Under the pieces are notes generated by a model. That model made no database searches. It worked only from the letters and a program-made list of their open reading frames with translations, and was not told the DNA's origin. DNA of 51,102 nt, taken from NCBI GenBank assembly GCA_965657965.1, contig CBFHQM010000019.1, positions 1 through 51,102 of the forward strand, written 5' to 3'. The translations under genes and the position numbers were made by a program. Shown piece after piece: positions 7,685 through 15,710 of the stretch (positions are counted from its first letter, which is position 1; every line of letters begins with the position of its first letter). This DNA comes from UBA8752 sp965657965 (GTDB lineage Bacteria > Bacteroidota > Bacteroidia > Flavobacteriales_D > Sanyastnellaceae).

Positions 7685-8439
7685 GCCTTTTCGGATTGTG
7701 CGTCAAGAATCCAGTCGTACCCTTTCTCTTCCAGCTCCAAAGCGAGCTCCTTGCCACCGCTGTGCACGATTCGGCCACCGGCGAGCACGTGAACATGATC
7801 GGGGACAATGTGGTCCAGCAAACGCTGATAGTGCGTGATGACCAAGAAGCTGCGCTGGGGGTCTCGCATGGTGTTGACGCCGTGCGACACAATGCGCAAT
7901 GCGTCGATATCGAGGCCACTGTCGGTCTCGTCTAAAACGGCCAGCTTGGGTTCGAGCATGGCCATTTGAAAAATCTCATTCCGCTTCTTTTCGCCGCCAC
8001 TGAATCCCTCGTTGACCGAGCGGTCGCGCAACTTGCCATCCAACTCGACCAATTGGGCGCAGGCTTTGACCTTGGCCAAGAAGTCTTTGCCGGAAAGGGG
8101 AGACTCTTCTCTTTGCTCACGGATGCTGTTGATGGCGGTCCGCAAGAAATTGATGTTGGAGACTCCGGGAATCTCAACGGGGTACTGAAAGGCAAGAAAA
8201 ATACCGGCCACCGCGCGCTCTGTTGCGTCCAGTTCTAGCAGGTCAACGCCGTCAAACGTGATGCTTCCAGCGGTTACTTCGTATTCGTCGCGCCCAGCCA
8301 AAATGCTGGCGAGTGTGCTTTTGCCAGACCCGTTGGGTCCCATAATGGCATGCACTTCACCGGCTCCGAGCTCGAGGGTCAGCCCCTTGAGGATTTCGGT
8401 GTCGTCGATGCGGGCGTGGAGGTTGTCGATCTTGAGCAT
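7681..8439 (-). CDS. sufC: SUF ATPase SufC
   Basis: ABC-type ATPase that drives conformational change of the SufB-SufD scaffold. The 252-residue product has a Walker A GPNGSGKST near residue 34, the SufC-specific signature FSGGEKKRNE, and a Walker B followed by the Glu of LDETDSGLD. Cytoplasmic and soluble, with no membrane segment. It lies ten bases after sufB and overlaps sufD by four bases. Confidence 0.98.
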   Translation of the reverse strand: MLKIDNLHARIDDTEILKGLTLELGAGEVHAIMGPNGSGKSTLASILAGRDEYEVTAGSITFDGVDLLELDATERAVAGIFLAFQYPVEIPGVSNINFLRTAINSIREQREESPLSGKDFLAKVKACAQLVELDGKLRDRSVNEGFSGGEKKRNEIFQMAMLEPKLAVLDETDSGLDIDALRIVSHGVNTMRDPQRSFLVITHYQRLLDHIVPDHVHVLAGGRIVHSGGKELALELEEKGYDWILDAQSEKA

Positions 8440-8449
8440 GATAGGGGGG

Positions 8450-9898
8450 TCAGCCGACGCTTCCTTCGAGGGAGATGGTCAGGAGTTTGCGCGCCTCCAC
8501 AGCGAATTCCATGGGGAGCTTGTTCAAGACCTCTTTGGCGTAACCGTTCACAATCAAGCCAATGGCTTGTTCTTCTGTGAGGCCGCGTTGGAGGCAGTAA
8601 AAGATTTGGTCTTCACCGATTCTCGAAGTGGTGGCTTCGTGCTCCACGCGGGCGGTGGGGTGCTTTGACTCGATGTAAGGGAAGGTGTGGGCACCACTGG
8701 TGTCGGTCATAAGCAGCGAGTCGCATTGCGAGAAGTTGCGTGCGTTCCGAGCCCGGGGCCCCATTTGTACCAATCCGCGGTAAGAGTTTTGACTGTTCCC
8801 AGCGGAGATGCCTTTGGAAATGATGGTCGAATGGGTGTTCGCACCCAAGTGAATCATTTTCGTTCCTGTGTCGGCTTGTTGGGCGTTGTTGGTGACTGCA
8901 ACGGAGTAAAACTCGCCGACGCTGCCGTCGCCTTTCAGAATGCAACTCGGGTATTTCCAAGTGACTGCAGATCCGGTCTCCACTTGGGTCCAGCTGATTT
9001 TGGCGCGGGTTTCACAAATGCCCCGTTTGGTCACGAAGTTGAACACACCCCCTTTGCCTTCTGCATCGCCAGGATACCAGTTCTGGACGGTGCTGTACTT
9101 GATTTCGGCGTCGTCCTTGGCAATCAACTCGACCACCGCAGCGTGGAGTTGGTTTTCGTCCCTCTGTGGAGCTGTACAGCCCTCGAGATAGCTTACGTAG
9201 CTTCCTTCTTCGGCCACCAAAAGGGTCCGCTCAAATTGTCCTGTTCCCGCTTCGTTGATTCGGAAATAAGTCGACAACTCCATGGGACATTTGGTGCCCT
9301 TTGGGATGTAGCAAAAAGACCCGTCTGTGAAGACGGCTGAGTTGAGCGCCGAGAAGAAATTGTCTTTGACTGGCACTACAGTTCCCAAGTGCTTTCGAAT
9401 CAAGTCGGGGTGTTCTTTGATGGCTTCGCTCATGGAGCAAAAGATGATGCCGAGTTCGGCCAGCTTGTCCTTAAAGGACGTGGCCACCGACACGCTGTCC
9501 ATCACAAAGTCGACCGCGACACCGGACAGGCGCTTCTGTTCTTCCATCGAGATGCCGAGCTTGTCCATTGTTGCGCGAAGCTCAGGGTCCACATCGTCGA
9601 GGGAGTCGAGCATCACTTTCGCCTTTGGAGCGGCGTAGTAGCAAATGGCTTGGTAGTCCGGCTTCTCGTAATTCACGTGGGCCCAGTCGGGCTCTTCCAT
9701 GGATTTCCAAACCTCGAAGGCTTGAAGCCGCCAGTCCAGCATCCATTGTGGCTCTTCTTTTTTGGCACTGATTAGGCGGATCACCTCCTCATTCAGACCT
9801 GGAGGAGCCTTGTCGGCTTCGATGTTGGTTGTGAATCCGAATTCATACTCCTTCCGGGTGAATTCATCCAACAGTGGATTTTCTTCTGCTGCACTCAT
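8450..9898 (-). CDS. sufB: Iron-sulfur scaffold subunit SufB
   Basis: SufB is the main scaffold on which new clusters are assembled. The 482-residue product shows the YLEGCTAPQRDENQLHAAVV region, the beta-helix core, and the conserved cysteine in GEDQIFYCLQRG, the position proposed to accept sulfur. The C-terminal FAVEARKLLTISLEGSVG end is typical. Length is standard. It lies 11 bases after sufA and 10 bases before sufC. Confidence 0.98.
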   Translation of the reverse strand: MSAAEENPLLDEFTRKEYEFGFTTNIEADKAPPGLNEEVIRLISAKKEEPQWMLDWRLQAFEVWKSMEEPDWAHVNYEKPDYQAICYYAAPKAKVMLDSLDDVDPELRATMDKLGISMEEQKRLSGVAVDFVMDSVSVATSFKDKLAELGIIFCSMSEAIKEHPDLIRKHLGTVVPVKDNFFSALNSAVFTDGSFCYIPKGTKCPMELSTYFRINEAGTGQFERTLLVAEEGSYVSYLEGCTAPQRDENQLHAAVVELIAKDDAEIKYSTVQNWYPGDAEGKGGVFNFVTKRGICETRAKISWTQVETGSAVTWKYPSCILKGDGSVGEFYSVAVTNNAQQADTGTKMIHLGANTHSTIISKGISAGNSQNSYRGLVQMGPRARNARNFSQCDSLLMTDTSGAHTFPYIESKHPTARVEHEATTSRIGEDQIFYCLQRGLTEEQAIGLIVNGYAKEVLNKLPMEFAVEARKLLTISLEGSVG

Positions 9899-9909
9899 GT
9901 TAAATGGGT

Positions 9910-10236
9910 TCAGATAGAGAAACTCTCTCCGCAGCCACAGGTTCTGTTGGCGTTGGGATTGTGGAACACAAAGCCCTTGCCGTTGAGACCGCCGGAGAAC
10001 TGCAATTCTGTGCCAACGAGGTAGAGGAAGCTCTTTCTGTCGACCACGACGGTCACGCCGTTGTCTTCAAAACGTTGGTCTCCTTCTTGCTCCTGGTGGT
10101 CGAAGGTCAACTCATACATCAGTCCGCTGCATCCTCCACCTTTGACACCAACGCGAACGAAGCTCCCATCAGGGGAGCCCGCTTCGGACATCAGGCGGCG
10201 AACTTGGTCGCGGGCATTCTCGTGAACAGTGATCAT
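9910..10236 (-). CDS. sufA: A-type iron-sulfur carrier protein (SufA/HesB-like)
   Basis: A-type carriers bind and hand over clusters to apoproteins. The 108-residue product carries the three invariant cysteines: one in KGGGCSGLMYEL and two in the C-terminal CGCGESF. It is the first gene of the suf operon. There is no strong Shine-Dalgarno sequence before the ATG at 10236; instead a GC-rich hairpin and T-run end 12 bases upstream, which could influence expression of the whole operon. Confidence 0.96.
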   Translation of the reverse strand: MITVHENARDQVRRLMSEAGSPDGSFVRVGVKGGGCSGLMYELTFDHQEQEGDQRFEDNGVTVVVDRKSFLYLVGTELQFSGGLNGKGFVFHNPNANRTCGCGESFSI

Positions 10237-10248
10237 GCGTTCGGCTCT

Positions 10249-10270
10249 AAAAACCCCCCTTTCGGGGGAT
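10249..10270 (-). promoter_or_regulatory. Hairpin plus T-tract in the suf leader (possible attenuator or 5' stabiliser)
   Basis: Read on the minus strand this is ATCCCCCGAAAGGGGGGT followed by TTTT: a five-pair all-GC stem, extended by a T.G and an A-T pair, with a GAAA (GNRA) tetraloop and a run of five T. It has the look of an intrinsic terminator, yet ends only 12 bases before the sufA ATG. It could end thiL transcripts, attenuate suf transcripts, or cap the 5' end of the suf mRNA. Confidence 0.7.
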
Positions 10271-10276
10271 GGACAG

Positions 10277-10284
10277 CAAAGGTA
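10277..10284 (-). promoter_or_regulatory. Candidate -7 box of the suf operon promoter
   Basis: Minus-strand TACCTTTG matches the Bacteroidota -7 consensus TAnnTTTG exactly. A clear TTG -33 element is lacking at the ideal distance; ATTCTG about 20 bases upstream is the nearest. A start about seven bases downstream would put the 5' end of the mRNA at or just before the hairpin. Prediction from consensus only. Confidence 0.4.
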
Positions 10285-10347
10285 ACGCCACTATTTGTAC
10301 AGAATCTAAATAACGAATGTCAAAGTTCACGAACGTGGTGAAACAGG

Positions 10348-11391
10348 TCAATCGTTGTCACTTAAGCCGTCCCAACCTTGTGCTTTGAGCTCTGTTTCCA
10401 TGCCGTTCCGTGCAATCAAGGTTCGGTCGGCTTGGTCCTCAGTGAGGTGGCCCACAATGGAGAACATGGGGTGGTTACGGATGTCTTCGAAGCGATCTTG
10501 GGGTACGGTGAAGAGCAATTCGTAGTCTTCTCCGCCGCTGAGAGCGCACATGGTGGGGTCGAGGTTGAAGTCCCGGGCCGTGTCGTACATCTTGTCGGCC
10601 ATCGGGATTTTGTCTTCATACAGCCGCACGCCACATCCAGACTGAGCGGCGATGTGCAAGGCTTCGGAAGCGAGGCCGTCGGAAATGTCGATCATCGCCG
10701 TAGGCAGCAGTTCGAGTTTGGCGAGCTCTTCCACAACATCTGTCCGCGCTTCGGGCTTGAGTTGACGCTCGAGCAGTTCTTCATGGCCGTCGAGTTCTGG
10801 CTGAGCCCCAGGTGCCTCTTTAAAGACCAACTTTTCGCGTTCGAGAATTTGCAATCCCATGTAGGCTCCGCCAAGTTCGCCGCTCACAACAAGCAAGTCT
10901 CCGGCATTTGCGCCTCCCCTTTGGGTCACTTTTTCGGGTTGAACTTGACCAAGTGCCGTGACGGAAAGGGCCAATCCCGCCTTTGAGCTTGTGGTGTCGC
11001 CACCCACGAGGTCCACGCCATAGCGGGTACAGGCCAAACGGACACCCTCATACAACTCTTTGACGGCCTCCACGCTGAAGCGGTTGGACAAGGCGAGCCC
11101 CACCACCACCTGTGTGGGCACGGCGTTCATGGCGCAGATGTCGCTGAGGTTGACCACAACCGCCTTGTATCCTAGGTGCTTCAATGGACTGTAACTCAAG
11201 TCAAAATGGATGCCCTCGCAGAGCATGTCCGTGCTCACCACGGTGTGATGACCTTCTTTGGGTTTCAAGATGGCAGCGTCATCTCCAACGCCGAGAATGG
11301 TCTCTTCCCGGGTGATCTTGATGCCTTTGGTGATTTCGGCAATCAGTCCAAATTCTCCTAAAGTTCCGATTTCAGTGCGTTCCGCGTCCAT
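10348..11391 (-). CDS. thiL: Thiamine-monophosphate kinase
   Basis: ThiL phosphorylates thiamine monophosphate to the active cofactor thiamine diphosphate. The 347-residue product has the PurM/AIR synthase-like fold with the metal-binding GVGDDAAI motif, the VSTDMLCEGIHFD segment and the conserved GGDTT loop. The start at 11391 precedes the family's usual LGEFGLI segment. It lies 111 bases upstream of sufA on the same strand and is divergent from the MbnP-like gene. A perfect -7 box match (TAGCTTTG, 11396-11403) lies four bases before the ATG, suggesting a nearly leaderless transcript; this is weakly supported. Confidence 0.95.
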   Translation of the reverse strand: MDAERTEIGTLGEFGLIAEITKGIKITREETILGVGDDAAILKPKEGHHTVVSTDMLCEGIHFDLSYSPLKHLGYKAVVVNLSDICAMNAVPTQVVVGLALSNRFSVEAVKELYEGVRLACTRYGVDLVGGDTTSSKAGLALSVTALGQVQPEKVTQRGGANAGDLLVVSGELGGAYMGLQILEREKLVFKEAPGAQPELDGHEELLERQLKPEARTDVVEELAKLELLPTAMIDISDGLASEALHIAAQSGCGVRLYEDKIPMADKMYDTARDFNLDPTMCALSGGEDYELLFTVPQDRFEDIRNHPMFSIVGHLTEDQADRTLIARNGMETELKAQGWDGLSDND

Positions 11392-11395
11392 TGAA

Positions 11396-11403
11396 CAAAG
11401 CTA
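11396..11403 (-). promoter_or_regulatory. Candidate -7 box for thiL
   Basis: Minus-strand TAGCTTTG matches TAnnTTTG exactly and ends four bases upstream of the thiL ATG. No TTG occurs at the expected -33 distance. If real, the mRNA would start at or within a few bases of the start codon. Confidence 0.28.
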
Positions 11404-11439
11404 GTCCTCGAAAAATTCTTATCTTAAATACTTCAACCC

Positions 11440-12402
11440 ATGCTCATGCGTTTTGCTCTCTTCTTTGGTTTTGTTGTGGCGATGTCTTCGGGCATGGCTC
11501 AAACTCAGGTGGGATTGCGCATTGACCACAAGGCTGGACAGGCGGAATTTGATGGGGCCACCCCTGTGGTCACCCCCCTTGGCGAATTGGTTCAGGTTGA
11601 CCGCTTGGAGTATTACCTCAGTTCGCTCACCTTGGTGCACGACGGCGGACAAGAGACGCCCTTGGATGGCGCCTATGTGCTGGCAGATGCTTTTGTGGAT
11701 GAAGTGCATCCGCTGGGGCAGGTGACCGGTGTAGAATCCGTGGAAGGACTCAAGTTCTACGTGGGCGTGGACCCAGAAAACAACCACGCAGACCCCGCCA
11801 TTTGGCCAGCGGATCATCCTTTGGCACTTCAAGTACCCAGCATGCACTGGGGTTGGTCTGGTGGGTACCGATTCATTGCTTTGGAGGGGGAGTCAGTTTC
11901 GAACGGCGCGGTTGGACATGAGGTCCATGCATTGGGAGACGACAACCATTATTCTGGAGAGACCGAAGTGCTGTCCTCTATCGAAAACGGGATGCTCATC
12001 TTGGATGTTGAGGCAGACGTTTTGGGCTTTTACAGCCAATTGTCGGTAGAGCAAGGCCTCATTAACCACGGGGAGAGCGGAGAGGCTGTCTTGGTGTGCA
12101 ACAACTTGGCAGACGATGTTTTCCGCCTTCCAGGCGCGGCATCATTGAGCCCACGGTTGTCCGGCACTTTTGACTTCGTTATGTTGCCCCAAGAAGGAGG
12201 GGCAGAATTGCGGTTTGATGCGCCTCTGATTGACAATGCCGAAGTGTTGTTGTTGGACATCCTTGGACGCCCGTTGCAATCTGTAACGTTGCCCAAAGGC
12301 ACCTCGAGCCATCAATTCATAAACGTCCATTCCGGGGCATTCCTGGTCACGGTTTCGACGTCAAACCACCTCTCCACACGCAGGTGGATTCAAGGGCTTT
12401 GA
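11440..12402 (+). CDS. MbnP-family protein with T9SS type A sorting domain
   Basis: A 320-residue secreted protein. Residues 1-20 form a signal peptide (FALFFGFVVAMSSGMAQ). Residues about 22-230 match the MbnP-like domain, recognisable by GVDPENNHADP, then MHWGWSGGYRFIALEG. The last 75 residues look like a T9SS type A domain (LLDILGRPLQSVTL ... GAFLVTVST). MbnP of methanotrophs is a periplasmic copper-binding partner of the di-haem enzyme MbnH, which modifies a tryptophan. No MbnH, cytochrome or copper receptor lies next to this gene, so the function here is open. The predicted location is the cell surface or outside. ATG 11446 is an alternative start. Confidence 0.85.
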   Translation: MLMRFALFFGFVVAMSSGMAQTQVGLRIDHKAGQAEFDGATPVVTPLGELVQVDRLEYYLSSLTLVHDGGQETPLDGAYVLADAFVDEVHPLGQVTGVESVEGLKFYVGVDPENNHADPAIWPADHPLALQVPSMHWGWSGGYRFIALEGESVSNGAVGHEVHALGDDNHYSGETEVLSSIENGMLILDVEADVLGFYSQLSVEQGLINHGESGEAVLVCNNLADDVFRLPGAASLSPRLSGTFDFVMLPQEGGAELRFDAPLIDNAEVLLLDILGRPLQSVTLPKGTSSHQFINVHSGAFLVTVSTSNHLSTRRWIQGL

Positions 12403-12406
12403 GTGG

Positions 12407-12426
12407 GCGCGGTGAGCGCACGTTTT
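12407..12426 (+). terminator. Weak hairpin between MbnP-like gene and uvrC
   Basis: A GCGC-GGTGA-GCGC stem-loop, four pairs plus a G-C beyond a mismatch, followed by TTTT. It sits in the only 34-base gap between these convergent genes. The stem is short, so this is a weak call. Confidence 0.3.
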
Positions 12427-12436
12427 GTAGCAGGGT

Positions 12437-14242
12437 TCAATCCGATTCAGTTGCCCACCGTTTGATGGCTTGGGTCACTTTGAGTGAAACCACTCGAAGG
12501 AGGGCGTCTTCCTTGGCTGATTTGATGGCGTCGACTGTGCCAAAAGTCTCCATCAGTTTTTGACGAGTAGCGGGTCCAATTCCGGGAATGTCGTCCAAAG
12601 CGCTGTGCAATGCCGCCGCGCTTCTTCGCTTTCGATGATGGGCAAGAGAGAACCGGTGTGCTTCATCTCGCATGCGCTGAATGAGCTTGAGTGACTCGGA
12701 CCTCTTGTCCAAGTGCAACGGAATGCTGTCGCCCGGGAAGTAGAGCTCTTCAAGCCGCTTTGCAATGCCGATAATGGCCACTTTCCCCATCAAGTTGAGC
12801 TGTTCGAGGGCGCTCACGGCGCTGGAAAGTTGGCCTTTTCCCCCGTCAACAATGATGAGTTGGGGAAGCGGCTCTCCCTCGTCCACAAGACGCTTGTAAC
12901 GACGGTGTACAACCTCGGCCATGGAGGCAAAATCGTCGGGTCCGACGACGGTTTTGATGTTGAACTTCCGGTAGTCCGACTTGGCTGGCTTGGCGCGTTT
13001 AAAGACCACGCAAGCGGAGGCAGGGTTGGTGCCTTGGATGTTGGAGTTGTCAAAACACTCAATGTGCGTGGGCAGTTCGCTCAAATGCAGGTCTTTTTTG
13101 AGGGTCTCCATGATGCGCATTTGTGCGGCCTCGGGATCCACTTGTTCCTGCTGTTTGCGCCGATCAAGCATGGTGTACTTGGCGTTGCGTTCGGACAATT
13201 CAATGAGTCGTTTTTTGTCTCCTCTTAATGGGACGTGCCATTTGATTCCGGACACAATGGGCCGGACTTCTATGCTTGTGTAGATCTCCGGGCTGTGAAT
13301 CTGGGCTCGGTTGCGAAACTCAAGAATGCCATATTCGAGCAGTTCCTGATCGCTCTCGTCGAGTCGCTTTCGCAATTCGATGGTTTGCCCGTGGACGATG
13401 CTCCCGTCCATGATTTTCATGTAGTTGATGTAGCCAGCGGAGGGGTCGCTGACCACCGAATAGACCTCCACATTGTGAATGCTTTGGTTGACCACGGTGC
13501 TTTTGGCTTGGAATTTTTCCAGTGCCATTTTTTTACGCTTGTGGGCCTCGGCTTCTTCAAATGCAAAGGTGGATGCAGCTTCTTTCATGGCCTTGTCCGC
13601 GGCATGAATCAGGGTCTTGATGTTGCCCCTTAAGATGGCTCGGATGGCGTCGATGCCGGTGTTGTAATCTTCTAAGGATTGCTTGCCGACGCAGGGAGCC
13701 TTGCAGTTTCCCATGTCGTACTCGAGGCACGTTCTGAACTTGCCAGCGTCGATGTTTTTTTGACTCAAGTCGTACTTGCACGTGCGCACGGGGTGGAGGT
13801 TTCGTGCAATGTTCAGCACGGCGTGCATGGTTTTGGCCGAGGCGTATGGACCGAAGTATTCGGACCCGTTTTTGATGACGTTTCGCGTGGTGTGCACGCG
13901 TGGGAACCGCTCGTTTCGGATCACAATCGAGGGGTAAGTTTTGTCGTCCTTGAGCTCGATGTTGTACCGTGGTTGGTGCTCTTTGATGAGGTTGTTCTCG
14001 AGCAGCAGGGCATCCACCTCCGTTTCCACCACAATGAACTGGATGTCGGCGATTTTTTGGACGAGCAGTCGGGTTTTTCCGTTTTCGTAGGTCTTCTTGT
14101 TGAAGTAGCTCGCTACTCGCTTCTTGAGGCTTTTCGCTTTGCCGATGTAAAGCAGCTTTCCCTCGGCGTCGTAATGCTGGTACACACCTGGGCTGTCCGG
14201 CAAGCGCTGGAGAATTCTTCGAATATGTGGAGAGGCTTTCAC
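12437..14242 (-). CDS. uvrC: Excinuclease ABC subunit C
   Basis: UvrC makes both incisions in nucleotide excision repair. The product, about 601 residues, has an N-terminal GIY-YIG nuclease domain (SPGVYQHYDAEGKLLYIGKA), a UVR motif binding UvrB (around FAFEEAEAHKRKKMALEKF), an RNase H-like 3' domain (ECFDNSNIQGTNPASACVVF) and C-terminal helix-hairpin-helix (DDIPGIGPATRQKL). The open frame runs upstream to 14518 but that part is not UvrC-like and is antisense to the next gene. I choose the GTG at 14240-14242 (VKASPHIRRIL), which gives the usual length. No strong ribosome binding site supports the start. Confidence 0.94.
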   Translation of the reverse strand: MKASPHIRRILQRLPDSPGVYQHYDAEGKLLYIGKAKSLKKRVASYFNKKTYENGKTRLLVQKIADIQFIVVETEVDALLLENNLIKEHQPRYNIELKDDKTYPSIVIRNERFPRVHTTRNVIKNGSEYFGPYASAKTMHAVLNIARNLHPVRTCKYDLSQKNIDAGKFRTCLEYDMGNCKAPCVGKQSLEDYNTGIDAIRAILRGNIKTLIHAADKAMKEAASTFAFEEAEAHKRKKMALEKFQAKSTVVNQSIHNVEVYSVVSDPSAGYINYMKIMDGSIVHGQTIELRKRLDESDQELLEYGILEFRNRAQIHSPEIYTSIEVRPIVSGIKWHVPLRGDKKRLIELSERNAKYTMLDRRKQQEQVDPEAAQMRIMETLKKDLHLSELPTHIECFDNSNIQGTNPASACVVFKRAKPAKSDYRKFNIKTVVGPDDFASMAEVVHRRYKRLVDEGEPLPQLIIVDGGKGQLSSAVSALEQLNLMGKVAIIGIAKRLEELYFPGDSIPLHLDKRSESLKLIQRMRDEAHRFSLAHHRKRRSAAALHSALDDIPGIGPATRQKLMETFGTVDAIKSAKEDALLRVVSLKVTQAIKRWATESD

Positions 14243-14279
14243 GGGCAGAGAACGATGTGGGAAGTTACCTTCGGAGCGA

Positions 14280-15344
14280 ATGTCCGAACACACTCCGGGC
14301 CACGGCCCTTCCCGTGAATTGGTCACCGGTGCCACTGGCCTGGTGGGAATGCACCGTTTGGCCTGGCGATTGGAGCGCAATTGGCCCACTGTTGCTTTGC
14401 ATAGAGAAGGCAGTGATTTGACCCGAACGGCCGAATTCTTGAGGGCCAAATTGGGTTTGAAATTTGACGAGGCTTGGGCCGCGTTGGAGTGGCGACAGGC
14501 CGATTTGTCGAGCCCCATGGACCTGGAAGATGCGATGCAAGGGTGTGACCGTGTATTTCATGCTGCGGGTCGCGTCAGCTTCAAACCCGGAGACGAGGCC
14601 ATGCTCAAGGCGGTGAATCAGCTGGGCACGGCCCATGTGGTGAACGCGGCTTTGGCGGTTGGCGTTCAGCGCTTGTTTCACATTTCGTCAGTGGCGGCCT
14701 TGGGCCGTTCACAAGGTGGTGATGGAGGGCAATTGAGGGTCACCGAGGGATCGGACTGGGCTGAAGGAGCTGGCGCTTCACCTTATGGATTGAGCAAGCA
14801 CGCTGCAGAAATGGAAGTGTGGCGTGGCATGGCAGAAGGGCTGGATGTGATTGTGGTGAATCCCACCATCATTTTGGGAGAGGCAACGTACGAGGAAAGC
14901 TCGGGTATGGTCTACCAGCGCGCCGCTCAGGGAAGAAAGTACCATCCGGTGGGAGGCAATGGTTTTGTGGGAGCAGAGGATGTATTGTCGGTCTGTGCCG
15001 CTTTGGACAAAGCGGCAGACGCCGGTCAGAAAGACATTCTGGGCGAGCGATTTGTGGTGTCATCCGAAGACGTGAGTTACCGAGACCTCATGGGTTGGAT
15101 CGCCGAAGGACTCAACGTTGCTGCGCCCACCAAACCCTTGGCGGGTTGGATGCTGGAGGTGGGGTGGAGGTTGGCTGCTGTGCTTTCTTGGGTCACAAGA
15201 AGGCCGCCCTTGCTGACCAAGGACCTGGCACGAAACACGAGAAAGCGACATGGCTACGACACGTCAAAGCTGAAACGCACATTGCCGGAATTCGCATTTA
15301 CTCCAATTCAAGAGGTGGTCAAGGCGGCCACATCTCGTGGCTGA
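14280..15344 (+). CDS. NAD(P)-dependent epimerase/dehydratase (extended SDR)
   Basis: A 354-residue extended short-chain dehydrogenase. The N-terminal Rossmann motif is TGATGLVG (about residues 17-24), with the conserved FHAAGRVSF segment, HISSVAALG, and the catalytic Tyr-x3-Lys in SPYGLSKHAAEM. The VVNPTIILG motif and overall plan resemble dihydroflavonol 4-reductase-like or nucleoside-sugar epimerase-like members widespread in Bacteroidota. Substrate cannot be told from sequence. It is divergent from uvrC with about 37 bases between them and convergent with the DUF4296 gene, ending six bases away. Confidence 0.88.
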   Translation: MSEHTPGHGPSRELVTGATGLVGMHRLAWRLERNWPTVALHREGSDLTRTAEFLRAKLGLKFDEAWAALEWRQADLSSPMDLEDAMQGCDRVFHAAGRVSFKPGDEAMLKAVNQLGTAHVVNAALAVGVQRLFHISSVAALGRSQGGDGGQLRVTEGSDWAEGAGASPYGLSKHAAEMEVWRGMAEGLDVIVVNPTIILGEATYEESSGMVYQRAAQGRKYHPVGGNGFVGAEDVLSVCAALDKAADAGQKDILGERFVVSSEDVSYRDLMGWIAEGLNVAAPTKPLAGWMLEVGWRLAAVLSWVTRRPPLLTKDLARNTRKRHGYDTSKLKRTLPEFAFTPIQEVVKAATSRG

Positions 15345-15350
15345 ACTGCC

Positions 15351-15710
15351 TCAATTCCATTGGCTGTTTCGGGCCAGTGAGTCCAGATGCAATTGAACAT
15401 CTTGGAGCATGCTGGGCAGGGCTTCGGGCTGGTTGTACCACCAATTGAATGTTGCAGTGAAGGCAGAATCGGTGACCCCGGCTTCGGAGAGAACCCTGGC
15501 TCGATGAAGGGCCCTGGACCGCTCTCTGTCCCCCTTGAGCATGTGCTGCCTGTGTGCCGTTTCGACCAGTTGAAGCTGGGCGTGAATGGAGACAAACGTA
15601 TCGTGCGCCACCATGTTTTCGGGGCGAGGGGGAATGTCGTTTTTGAACCTGGGGTCACACCCCACGAGCAAAAAGGAACCGAGAAGAAGCCAAATGAACG
15701 CGAATCTCAT
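15351..15710 (-). CDS. DUF4296 lipoprotein
   Basis: A 119-residue predicted lipoprotein. Residues 1-18 are a type II signal peptide with lipobox LVGC (Cys18). The rest matches DUF4296, a family limited to Bacteroidota: a PPRPENMVAHDTFVSIHAQL helix followed by the VTDSAFTATFNWWYNQPEAL segment and a helical end. Function unknown. The start overlaps the stop of dihydroorotase (ATGA), so the two are translationally coupled; this pairing of pyrC and DUF4296 in an envelope-related run is a clue to coexpression rather than function. Confidence 0.85.
   Translation of the reverse strand: MRFAFIWLLLGSFLLVGCDPRFKNDIPPRPENMVAHDTFVSIHAQLQLVETAHRQHMLKGDRERSRALHRARVLSEAGVTDSAFTATFNWWYNQPEALPSMLQDVQLHLDSLARNSQWN

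Noticed and set aside
14243..14518. N-terminal extension of UvrC by about 92 residues
   Set aside because: It is antisense to the start of the epimerase gene, does not resemble UvrC, and the GTG at 14242 gives the usual length.
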